Source: Pseudarthrobacter siccitolerans (GTDB taxonomy: Bacteria > Actinomycetota > Actinomycetes > Actinomycetales > Micrococcaceae). Taken from it: DNA of 64,000 nt. The stretch covers positions 1-64,000 of the forward strand of contig NZ_CAQI01000025.1 of assembly GCF_001046895.1 (NCBI RefSeq), written 5' to 3'. Shown here in pieces: positions 15,884 to 23,136 of the stretch. The notes below the pieces were generated by a model that ran no database searches, had not been told where the DNA came from, and saw only the letters and a list, made by a program, of their open reading frames with translations. Position 1 is the first letter of the stretch, and each line of letters opens with the position of its first letter. A program made the translations under genes and the position numbers.

Positions 15884-18007
15884 TCAGGCGTCGGGGAACT
15901 CCGCGCCCAGCGTCGAGAGGACCCCGAAGGCCTTGGTGCGGATTTCCTCGTACTCCTCGTCGGGCACAGAGTCGGCCGTGATGGCGCCGCCGACGCCGAG
16001 GGTCAGTTCCGCGGTCCCGTCGCCAACGGCCCTGGTCACCAGCGTCCGGATGGCGACGGCGAGGTCCGTCGCCCCGTTCAGCGAGAAGTAGCCGATGGCA
16101 CCGGAATAGAGCCCGCGACCGTCGCCTTCAAGCCGGTCCAGGATGGCCATGGTGCTGATCTTCGGCGCACCGGTCATGGAGCCGGCAGGAAAACACGCTG
16201 CCACCGCCTCGGCCCGCGACGATCCGCGCTGCAAGTGCGCGTCGATGGTGCTCACCATCTGGTGGACGGTGGCGTAACTTTCGATGGCGCAGAGCCGGCT
16301 GACGGTCACGGAGCCTGGGACGGCGAAGTGGCTGAGGTCGTTCCGCAGCAGGTCCACAATCATGATGTTCTCGGCGCGGTCCTTCAGGGACGTCTCAAGA
16401 TCGCTGCGCAGCGCGGCGTCCTCCGCCGGATCGGAGGCACGGCGGCGGGTGCCTTTGATGGGTTCCGCGCGCATGCCGCCGTCGGAGGCTATCTTGAGGA
16501 AGCGCTCGGGCGACGTGCTGGCCACGGCCAGGCTGCCGAACCGCAGGTAGCTGGCAAAGGGCGCCGGGTTCTTGCGGCGCAAGGCCAGATAGGCCCGCCA
16601 GGGGTCCAGCGCTTCCGCCGGGATCCGGGCCGACAGCATGGTGGTCAGGCACACCTCGTAGGTGTTTCCTTCAGCGATTTCGTGCTGGGCGGCAGCGATC
16701 TTCTCACGGTATGCCGCACCCGTGTCCCGGCTTCTGAAGGCGGGCGCTTGGGGAAGTACGACGCCGGTGCTGCCGTCGGCATGGGCGTGGCGGGCCGGTT
16801 GGGCTGCCGGACCGGAAGCGTTTTCGACTGCTGCGCGGGCTTCGTTGAGCCATTCGTGGCAATCGGGGGCGTCGAGGGCCAGCAACCATGCGGCTCCTTC
16901 CGCGTGGTCCAGGACCACAGCCCTTCCGGCGAAGACCAGTGCGGCGTCAGGGGTGGGAGCGGAATGATCAGTGCCGCCGGTTTCCCGTTTGAGTTCGTAC
17001 CCCAGGCAGCCGAGCCAGCCCAGCGTGAATTCGCCCGGGTAGCCGTCCGGGGTTTTGACGGCCGCGTCGCCCCAGACGGTGTCCAGCCAGCGGAAGAAAG
17101 GGCCTTCCATTGTGGCCGAGGCGCAGCCTGCCCGGATGCTGCTGGTGCCGGAACGATGGGTCACGGACTGGCCGAGCAGGCCACCGTCATCCGCCATGAT
17201 GCTGAAGCGGCTGCGCCCGGCGGCCGCAGATGTGACCCGCTCCTCCCGGGCAGCGCCCTCCCCGGCAGTGGCCCCGCTGGAAAAGCCTGCGCCGGGAGCA
17301 CCGGCGTTTGAAGAATCCAGCCAGACGGCATTCGCCGAGGCGCCATAGAGGGAACTGAACAAGGAGGCGGCGTCCGGGCGGCCGTCCAGGCGGTGGGCGT
17401 GGAGGCTGAGGGCACGCCGGGCCGAAAGTTCGGGGGCCAGTGCGGGAGCGAGTGAGGGCAGGTAGGGGAGAAGCTGCAGCACGTCGGTCGGGGCAGACCC
17501 GTCGGCGCGGTTCAGCACGCGCACGTCTGCATGCTGAGGGACGTCGTCGGCGCCCAGCCACTCCTCTTCCTGCGCAGCCCACTGGTCCCAGTAGGGTTCG
17601 TAGGTTCCGCCGTCGCGGTCCAGGGCGCGCGACCGGCGGATGTCATCAGGTGAGTCCGCCCAGATGACGGCGCTGAGCAGGGGCCGCGCCGCGGCGGCGG
17701 CCGCGCCTACGCCCTCAACGATCACAATCTCGGCGGGCAGCGTGACCCGGGAATCGCCGTCGTAATGCCTTTCCCAGTCCCAGCTGGTCCAGGTGGCGGC
17801 GTCGCCACGGCTCAGGGGTTCCAGAACCGTGGCGACGTAGCGGTCGATGCCCGCCAGCAGCCCGTTCCAGCCCGGGTAGATGTCCTCGAGGTGGAACAGG
17901 GAAACCTTGTGGTGGGCGCGCAGCCGTGCCGCCAGTTCGACGGCGAGGGTGGTCTTCCCTGCGCCCGAGCGCCCGTCGATGGCAATGATGACGGGGGCTG
18001 GGCTCAT
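15884..18007 (-). CDS. pabB: uridine-kinase-like P-loop domain fused to aminodeoxychorismate synthase component I
   Basis: A 707-residue fusion. Residues 1-200 form a P-loop kinase-like domain with Walker A GRSGAGKTT at 12-20 and a hydrophobic strand ending in VEGVG near 99. Residues from about 210 form a chorismate-binding enzyme, with PIKGTRRRASD, SLKDRAENIMIVDLLRNDL and FPAGSMTGAPK as the active-site blocks. PabB makes aminodeoxychorismate from chorismate and ammonia for folate. The N-terminal partner would normally be the glutaminase PabA, which is absent here. Anthranilate synthase is less likely given pabC nearby. Confidence 0.8.
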   Translation of the reverse strand: MSPAPVIIAIDGRSGAGKTTLAVELAARLRAHHKVSLFHLEDIYPGWNGLLAGIDRYVATVLEPLSRGDAATWTSWDWERHYDGDSRVTLPAEIVIVEGVGAAAAAARPLLSAVIWADSPDDIRRSRALDRDGGTYEPYWDQWAAQEEEWLGADDVPQHADVRVLNRADGSAPTDVLQLLPYLPSLAPALAPELSARRALSLHAHRLDGRPDAASLFSSLYGASANAVWLDSSNAGAPGAGFSSGATAGEGAAREERVTSAAAGRSRFSIMADDGGLLGQSVTHRSGTSSIRAGCASATMEGPFFRWLDTVWGDAAVKTPDGYPGEFTLGWLGCLGYELKRETGGTDHSAPTPDAALVFAGRAVVLDHAEGAAWLLALDAPDCHEWLNEARAAVENASGPAAQPARHAHADGSTGVVLPQAPAFRSRDTGAAYREKIAAAQHEIAEGNTYEVCLTTMLSARIPAEALDPWRAYLALRRKNPAPFASYLRFGSLAVASTSPERFLKIASDGGMRAEPIKGTRRRASDPAEDAALRSDLETSLKDRAENIMIVDLLRNDLSHFAVPGSVTVSRLCAIESYATVHQMVSTIDAHLQRGSSRAEAVAACFPAGSMTGAPKISTMAILDRLEGDGRGLYSGAIGYFSLNGATDLAVAIRTLVTRAVGDGTAELTLGVGGAITADSVPDEEYEEIRTKAFGVLSTLGAEFPDA

Positions 18008-18023
18008 GGATTAGAGCGTACCG

Positions 18024-18146
18024 TTATCCCTGCCGGGCTTTCATCCGGGGGTTCTTTTTGTTGATGACGAACGTCTTTCCGCGCCGCCGGACAATCTGGG
18101 CGCCCGGGATTTTCTTCAGGGCGCGGAGTGAGTTCCTGACCTTCAT
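18024..18146 (-). CDS. rpmJ: 50S ribosomal protein L36, zinc-free paralogue
   Basis: Forty residues, [20 protein letters not shown] followed by an Arg/Lys-rich stretch and NPRMKARQG, the YkgO/L36B pattern. It contains no cysteine, unlike the zinc-binding L36. Such C-minus paralogues replace the zinc form under zinc limitation. It starts 50 bases after the MRF-like gene on the same strand and is presumably co-transcribed from the Zur-box promoter. GGAGCA lies upstream of the ATG. Confidence 0.9.
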   Translation of the reverse strand: MKVRNSLRALKKIPGAQIVRRRGKTFVINKKNPRMKARQG

Positions 18147-18196
18147 GGTGTGCTCCTTTTGTTGGGGTGTTGGTGGATTGGTGTGCAGGCGTTCAG

Positions 18197-19312
18197 CTAA
18201 CCGGCGGAGCCCTCTTGCGCCGTGCTTTCTGCAAGCGGAAACAGTCCGAACGGATCGTGAAGCCCATTGCCGCCGGCAGCGAGTTCCTCGTCGGTGAGCT
18301 GGCAGGAGACGAGCAGGCCCTCGAACTCCGCCGGGTCCAGGCCCTCACCCGTCGCGGCGATGACAGTCGCGGCCGGGCCGTGGGCCGCCAGCTGCTCGCC
18401 GCTCGCGGGGGTGTCCTCAGGCCATGGACCCAGGTTTTCCAGCCACACACGGGGGCCGATGCCCTGGATGGCTATCCGGCATGCGGGTGCGGAGGCCATC
18501 CACAGCTGGCCGCGCAGGACACAGCACCCTTCTGCAAGTGTTGCCAGCACCTGCCGGAACCTCCTGGGGTGCAGGGGCCGCTCCACCCTGAGGAACACGG
18601 TGGCAAACGGCGATCCCGATCTTACGGGGGACGGGCTGGGCGCAAACGCGTTTCCGGGGGCCGTCCTGGACAACGCGTCCGTGTAGCGGTGCAGCCCCCC
18701 ATGGACAGCCGCCGCGTCAGGCGCCACCTCAGCATGCGGGGCGAGTTCACGGATCAGGTGCAGCCCGCGCTCCCGGCCCAGCGGATCCGGCGGAACGATG
18801 TCCGGCTCGGCGAGGAGCACAGTATCCGCGAAGGCGAGTTCACCCAGCAGGAATTCACCCGGGGTCCGTTCGTCTTCCGGCAGCGGGGTGAAACCTGATT
18901 CAAACAGGGTGTGCGCATCCCAGATGTGGTCCTCCAGTGCGTCGGGAGAGCAGGCGAGGACCACAGAATCCACGGCTGCCGGCCGGGACAGGGCACGCCG
19001 CAGTGCGGACACCGCCGCTGATGCAGGCACGGCAGGGGGAAGGCCGATGACGATAGGGCCCACGGCGGTTTTGCTCAGCCGCTCGATGCTGGGCACCAGG
19101 TCCAGCCGTACCGCGCAGCTCAGGCACCCGTGCTCCAGCATGGTCTCCTCGCGTTCAAGGAGAGTGCGGCCGCTGAAGACGCGCCGGATCACGAGGCCGC
19201 TCTCCAGCAGGTCGTGAAGGACCACCAGGCTGCCGGGACGGGCTGCCGCGAGGTTTTCGCACGCCTGCTGCCGGCAGAGTGCATCGAGGGAACTGACGAC
19301 AATGAGGTTCAT
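18197..19312 (-). CDS. COG0523/CobW-like protein, probable ribosome hibernation recruitment factor (MRF type)
   Basis: A 371-residue protein of the CobW/COG0523 family. It has a metal motif GCLSC at 62-66 and a C-terminal CobW-type domain ([18 protein letters not shown], later LWMASAP and WLENLGPWP). The N-terminus lacks the Walker A GxxGxGKT that most COG0523 GTPases carry, and this degenerate form is similar to the mycobacterial MRF that recruits the hibernation factor MPY to zinc-free ribosomes. The Zur box directly upstream and the C-minus L36 downstream support that role by analogy. A generic zinc chaperone is the alternative. Confidence 0.75.
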   Translation of the reverse strand: MNLIVVSSLDALCRQQACENLAAARPGSLVVLHDLLESGLVIRRVFSGRTLLEREETMLEHGCLSCAVRLDLVPSIERLSKTAVGPIVIGLPPAVPASAAVSALRRALSRPAAVDSVVLACSPDALEDHIWDAHTLFESGFTPLPEDERTPGEFLLGELAFADTVLLAEPDIVPPDPLGRERGLHLIRELAPHAEVAPDAAAVHGGLHRYTDALSRTAPGNAFAPSPSPVRSGSPFATVFLRVERPLHPRRFRQVLATLAEGCCVLRGQLWMASAPACRIAIQGIGPRVWLENLGPWPEDTPASGEQLAAHGPAATVIAATGEGLDPAEFEGLLVSCQLTDEELAAGGNGLHDPFGLFPLAESTAQEGSAG

Positions 19313-19319
19313 GCCGTCG

Positions 19320-19346
19320 ATACTAGTTGAGAATGATTCTCAACTA
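19320..19346 (-). promoter_or_regulatory. Zur box overlapping a leaderless promoter
   Basis: 19324-19346 is a 23-base palindrome, TAGTTGAGAAT-G-ATTCTCAACTA, matching the Zur consensus core GAxAATGATTxTC. On the minus strand a -10-like TAGTAT (19320-19325) ends seven bases before the ATG at 19312, so transcription would start at or next to the start codon. Zinc-loaded Zur bound here would block the polymerase. Confidence 0.85.
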
Positions 19347-19426
19347 CAAGTGAAGTCTGCTTTCGAGTAGCGCGCCGCGGTTCCTTCCCTTGGCTGCGGA
19401 TACTGTTGCGGGTGTTGCTTTTCCTG

Positions 19427-19975
19427 TCAGTGCTGCCGCTGGAGCTGAGCGTTTTTCAGTACGGCCACTTTGATGTATTCCACCAGCCCGGGCAGGGCGT
19501 TATGGACCTGGTGCCAGACGACGTCGAAGTCGGCCTGCCCGCCGTACCAGGGATCCTCAATCCCCTGGTCCAGCAGGTCCTTGTCCGCCAGCCGCGGATC
19601 AAAGCTGCGCAGCATGCGGATCTTGTTCCGCGACTCCTGGTCCGGGGCGGACTCGCTTAGCCAGGCGTGGTGGTCAATGTCCAAGGCGAGGATCAGGTCG
19701 CGTTCCCGGAACCAGGAGTGCTGCCACTCGCGGGCAATGTGTTTGTCCCACGCGAGTTGGGTGGCCCCCAGGCGCCGTGCGGCCCGGGGATCTATGGGCC
19801 TGCCGGCCTCGTAGCCAGTAGTGCCTGCCGAATCAACGGATACCAGGCCGCCCAGCCCTTCGCGTTCCAGCTCATTGGCAAGCATCAGCTCGGCCATGGG
19901 GGACCGGCAGATGTTTCCGGTGCAGACGGCGATAACACGGTATGGGCTCGACGTTGAGTTCATAGACCCAAGCAT
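19427..19975 (-). CDS. low-molecular-weight protein-tyrosine phosphatase, 182 aa
   Basis: The P-loop CTGNICRSP with catalytic Cys18 and Arg24 lies near the N-terminus, followed by DSAGT at 48-52. The general-acid DPW motif is near residue 141 (IEDPWYGG). Length and order fit cytoplasmic LMW phosphatases that act on phosphotyrosine proteins. An ATG four codons downstream (19963) is an alternative start; neither has a strong ribosome binding site. Confidence 0.9.
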   Translation of the reverse strand: MLGSMNSTSSPYRVIAVCTGNICRSPMAELMLANELEREGLGGLVSVDSAGTTGYEAGRPIDPRAARRLGATQLAWDKHIAREWQHSWFRERDLILALDIDHHAWLSESAPDQESRNKIRMLRSFDPRLADKDLLDQGIEDPWYGGQADFDVVWHQVHNALPGLVEYIKVAVLKNAQLQRQH

Positions 19976-20091
19976 GAGCGCTAACAGGCCCTTTGGCTAG
20001 CCATGGGTTCATAAAGGTTGACTGTTTTGTAAAGAAGCTGTGCTTATTCGTCATTTCCCTGCCGGGTTGCAGGGCCTGTGCGCAGTGGAGG

Positions 20092-20715
20092 TCAGTGAAG
20101 CAGGGCCAGCAGGATTCCCACTGCCACAAACAGCGCGCCGAAGGACCGGTTGAGGACCAGCTGGCCGCGGGCGCTGTGGGTGAACCTCTCAAACGATCTG
20201 GCGGCCGCTGCGAAGAAGAACCACATCACCACGATGTCGATGGCAACGATCGTCGCCGTCAGGACTGCATACTGCGCCAGGAGGGGTTGCTCGGGACGGA
20301 TGAACTGGGGCATAAACGCGAGGAAGAAGATGATCGCCTTGGGGTTCAGCAGGTTTACCCAGAATCCGCGCCGGAAGATGGACCAGGCGGGCTCGTTCCG
20401 GAGTCCCGCAATCTTCTCCTGCTCGAGGTCCGGCTTGGCGAGGAACTGCCTGACGCCCAGATAGACCAGGTATGCCGCGCCGGAATAGCGGATGACGTTG
20501 AAGGCGATGGGCGAACTTGCCACCAGGACTCCCACCCCAAGGGCCACGATCACCACATGGATTACCAGGGCTGCCTGCTGGCCGAGGATTCCCCACATGG
20601 AACGCCGGAAGCCGGCGTTCAACGAGTTGCTCATCGTGTTGATGGCTCCGGCGCCGGGTGTGAAGCTGATCAGGACGCCGGCACCCGCCAGGGCGAGCCA
20701 AAGGGAAAATTGCAC
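20092..20715 (-). CDS. LysE/RhtB family exporter, 207 aa
   Basis: A six-helix membrane protein with the family signature SFTPGAGAINTMSNSL near 17-32, GAAYLVYLGVRQFL near 75-88 and WVNLLNPKAIIFFLAFMPQFI near 116-136. Members export amino acids or related metabolites. The substrate cannot be told from sequence. It stands alone between the phosphatase and the toxin-antitoxin pair. Confidence 0.88.
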   Translation of the reverse strand: MQFSLWLALAGAGVLISFTPGAGAINTMSNSLNAGFRRSMWGILGQQAALVIHVVIVALGVGVLVASSPIAFNVIRYSGAAYLVYLGVRQFLAKPDLEQEKIAGLRNEPAWSIFRRGFWVNLLNPKAIIFFLAFMPQFIRPEQPLLAQYAVLTATIVAIDIVVMWFFFAAAARSFERFTHSARGQLVLNRSFGALFVAVGILLALLH

Positions 20716-20737
20716 CAGCCAAGCTTAGTGCCAGGAA

Positions 20738-21130
20738 TTACCAGAGGGTTGCCACAGGCTCGAAGACCTGCAGGTTTTCATCCGCGGTAACGAGGGTAAG
20801 CCCCTCCACCATGGCCTGGGCCGCAAGCATCCGGTCAAAGGGGTCCTTGTGGTCCCAGTCCAGTTGCCCTGCGGCCAAGGTGTGTGGGGAAGAGATTGCC
20901 AGCTCTGAAGCGTAAAGGTGGGCGACCTGCCGTCCAAAGCTCGTGATGATCGCCGCTCCAAAGGGCAATTTGCCTTGCCGGTGCTTGTAGGACAGCTCGT
21001 AAGCGGTGACCGGCGAGACGAAGATTTGGTTCTCCAGTTTGGTAATCGAGCTCCGGGCTTTGCTTGAGAGCCGCTTCGGTTCGGCGACCGCCCACAGGAA
21101 AACATGGGTGTCGAGGAGAAGCCTCGTCAT
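20738..21130 (-). CDS. PIN-domain toxin, VapC-like
   Basis: A 130-residue PIN domain. LLLDTHVFLWA at 4-14 carries the first acidic residue, SPVTAYELSYK contains the second (Glu), and HKDPFDRMLAAQA and LVTADENL carry the C-terminal acidic residues. It should be an Mg-dependent RNase. Its ATG overlaps the antitoxin stop in an ATGA, the classic coupled toxin-antitoxin layout, and this fixes the start in preference to the longer frame. Confidence 0.85.
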   Translation of the reverse strand: MTRLLLDTHVFLWAVAEPKRLSSKARSSITKLENQIFVSPVTAYELSYKHRQGKLPFGAAIITSFGRQVAHLYASELAISSPHTLAAGQLDWDHKDPFDRMLAAQAMVEGLTLVTADENLQVFEPVATLW

Positions 21131-21351
21131 TCCGTGGTTCCCATCTCCTCGTCGCTCCAAGGCCCGTAAAACTCATCAGGGATGTGAAGAGGCCCCAGGA
21201 AGCCAAGTTCCCGCTTGTGGGGGCGCTCGATTTTCACCAGCCTGGCAACCGGCCTGCCTGCTTTGGCAATGACCACATCCTCGCCGTTCTCCACCTGGTT
21301 CAACAGCTCGGACAAGCGCGTTTTTGCTTCCTGGACGTTGTACTGTCCCAT
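21127..21351 (-). CDS. Phd/YefM-family antitoxin, 74 aa
   Basis: YNVQEAKTRLSELLNQVENGEDVVI at 4-28 is the Phd/YefM DNA-binding fold and KAGRPVARLVKI follows. The C-terminal 30 acidic residues would wrap the PIN toxin. The start at 21351 was preferred to one 25 codons upstream because the conserved domain begins there and because the upstream bases are an operator palindrome. Confidence 0.85.
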   Translation of the reverse strand: MGQYNVQEAKTRLSELLNQVENGEDVVIAKAGRPVARLVKIERPHKRELGFLGPLHIPDEFYGPWSDEEMGTTE

Positions 21352-21352
21352 G

Positions 21353-21374
21353 TTGACCAACTCTAGTTGGTCAA
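21353..21374. promoter_or_regulatory. operator of the Phd/VapC pair
   Basis: TTGACCAAC-TCTA-GTTGGTCAA is a perfect inverted repeat with nine-base arms, immediately upstream of the antitoxin start. Phd-type antitoxins bind such palindromes, alone or with the toxin, to repress their own operon. No Shine-Dalgarno fits between it and the ATG, so the mRNA may be leaderless. Confidence 0.7.
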
Positions 21375-21507
21375 TCTCCACCTGATAAGGCTCCGCCCAG
21401 TATTCGTTGTCGCCGTAATAGTCCATGGCCCGACGATATTGGCCGGATGGCAGCCCTGGCGCCCGGGAAAGCGCCTATGTGGAAAACCTGGAGCTCCGCG
21501 GGAGTTC

Positions 21508-22326
21508 CTAACCCCGGGCGATGACCTCGCCATTGGGAATCAGGAACCAGCCGTCGTCTGTTGATCCCCAGCGGTGCCAGCCGGCCGAGATCCTGGCCAG
21601 GTCCGCGGGATTGGAGAAGCCGTATTCGAGTGCCTGTTCTGCGAAGGCGGAATGGAGCACCCGCTCGCCCCACACGCGCGCCTGCCACCGGCGCTGCTGC
21701 CCGGTGGCGTAAAGCCAGTTGCTGCTGGTGGGCGCGACGTCGGTGAAGCCCGCAGACTGCGCCCAGCTCACCAGCCGCCGCCCGGCGTCGGGCTCTGCTC
21801 CGTTCCTGCGCGCGATGCGCTGGTAAAGCTCCATCCACTCATCCAGCTCAGGGATGGCGGGGTACCAGCTCATGCCGTGGAAGTCGGCGTCACGCACGGC
21901 GACAATCCCGCCGGGCTTTGCCACCCTGCGCATCTCCCGCAGCGCCTCCACGGGATCAGTCAGGTGCTGCAGCACCTGGTGGGCGTGCACGACGTCGAAG
22001 GACTCGTCCTCGAAGGGCAGGTCATAGATGTTGCCGGCAACGAATTCCACGTTCGCTACCTCACGCTCAACGGCAAGGGCCTCGGCCTGGGCAATAATGT
22101 CCGGCGAGCGGTCCAGGCCGATGACCTTGCCGGGGCTTACCAGCCCCGCGAAATCGCAGGTGATGCTGCCCGGACCGCAGCCGACGTCGAGCAGGTCCGT
22201 TCCGGGCGTAAGGTGCGGCAGGACAAACGCGGCCGAATTCTCCGCGGTCCTGGCGGCATGGGCGCGGACCACCGACTCGTGGTGGCCGTGCGTGTAAACG
22301 TCGTCTTCAGGCTGCTGCGCACTCAT
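21508..22326 (-). CDS. class I SAM-dependent methyltransferase, 272 aa
   Basis: A UbiE/Methyltransf_11-type fold. LLDVGCGPGSI near 45-55 is motif I, VIGLDRS near 68-74 motif II, VVHAHQVLQHL near 118-128 motif IV and GGIVAVRDADFHGM near 144-157 motif V. Substrate unknown. A TTG two codons upstream of the chosen ATG is in frame. It is divergent from nothing obvious and precedes no clear partner. Confidence 0.85.
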   Translation of the reverse strand: MSAQQPEDDVYTHGHHESVVRAHAARTAENSAAFVLPHLTPGTDLLDVGCGPGSITCDFAGLVSPGKVIGLDRSPDIIAQAEALAVEREVANVEFVAGNIYDLPFEDESFDVVHAHQVLQHLTDPVEALREMRRVAKPGGIVAVRDADFHGMSWYPAIPELDEWMELYQRIARRNGAEPDAGRRLVSWAQSAGFTDVAPTSSNWLYATGQQRRWQARVWGERVLHSAFAEQALEYGFSNPADLARISAGWHRWGSTDDGWFLIPNGEVIARG

Positions 22327-22391
22327 AACCAAACGCTACTCCCAACCGGGTGGCATTTGACGTGGCAAAATGCCGGGCCGTCACATGCCAG

Positions 22392-22934
22392 TCAGCTGGG
22401 TGGGGTGTTTGGTTCTTCCCGGGCCGCCACTGTGGCTTCCACCATCGCGGTCATAAAGCGGGTCACAGTTTCCAGTTCCTCCGTGGAGAAGCCGGTCATC
22501 GCGCTGCCCATCCGGCGGGAGAGCGGAGCGAAGATGGCGCCGCCTTCCTCAAAGGCTTTTGGCGTCATGCGGAGGTGGACCTGCCGGCGGTCGGAGCTGT
22601 CCCGCTCCCGGACCACATGTCCGGAGCTGTCCAGCCGGTCAATCAGTGCGGTGGTGGCCGGGGAGCTGAGGTTCAGTTCCTTCCGCAGAAGCCCGGGCGT
22701 AACGGTGCCGCCGTTGGCCGTGTGGCGCATGATGACTGCCAGCGCGTTCAGGTCAGTCCGGTGCATGTCCTTCCGGCCGCCGGCCGCGTCCACGTAGCGG
22801 TTGGCCTCGAGCGTGAATTCCTGAAGGAGCCGGATCAGCGGGTGCGGGCCCCCGACTGGGGGCGGTCCCTGAAGCGGTGCGCCCGGCCGGCCTTGGGGAG
22901 GTTCGGGCGCGGCGGGAGTCCTGTTGCCAGCCAC
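22392..22934 (-). CDS. MarR family transcriptional regulator, 180 aa
   Basis: A winged HTH in the middle: LNALAVIMRHTANGGTVTPG, LLRKELNLSSPATTALIDRL and the wing HVVRERDSSDRRQVHLRM. The first 35 residues are Pro/Gly-rich and disordered. The GTG at 22934 is preferred because GGAGG lies five bases upstream. The gene is divergent from an MMPL transporter 200 bases away and probably represses it, a common MarR-exporter pairing. Confidence 0.88.
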   Translation of the reverse strand: MAGNRTPAAPEPPQGRPGAPLQGPPPVGGPHPLIRLLQEFTLEANRYVDAAGGRKDMHRTDLNALAVIMRHTANGGTVTPGLLRKELNLSSPATTALIDRLDSSGHVVRERDSSDRRQVHLRMTPKAFEEGGAIFAPLSRRMGSAMTGFSTEELETVTRFMTAMVEATVAAREEPNTPPS

Positions 22935-23070
22935 GTCCACCTCCAAATTCCTGCCGCATGAGTTATTACCGGGCGAAGCACCTGAAGCGTCCGGCCGTAC
23001 TGACGGATATTACTTCAGCCACCCACACCCCTCCGTATCGGCCGCGGGAAGAAAAAGCTAGCCCAGCACT

Positions 23071-23098
23071 TATCTCTATGGTGGAGATACTCTAGTAT
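23071..23098. promoter_or_regulatory. candidate MarR operator ahead of the MMPL gene
   Basis: TATCTCTA-TGG-TGGAGATA (23071-23089) is an inverted repeat with seven of eight arm positions matching. It is followed by ATAC-TCTA-GTAT (23087-23098). The pair lies 39-66 bases before the MMPL start, at the promoter, where the divergent MarR protein would act. Confidence 0.5.
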
Positions 23099-23136
23099 GG
23101 AATCAATCCTACTCCCGTCGCTGTCCGGAAGGCATC

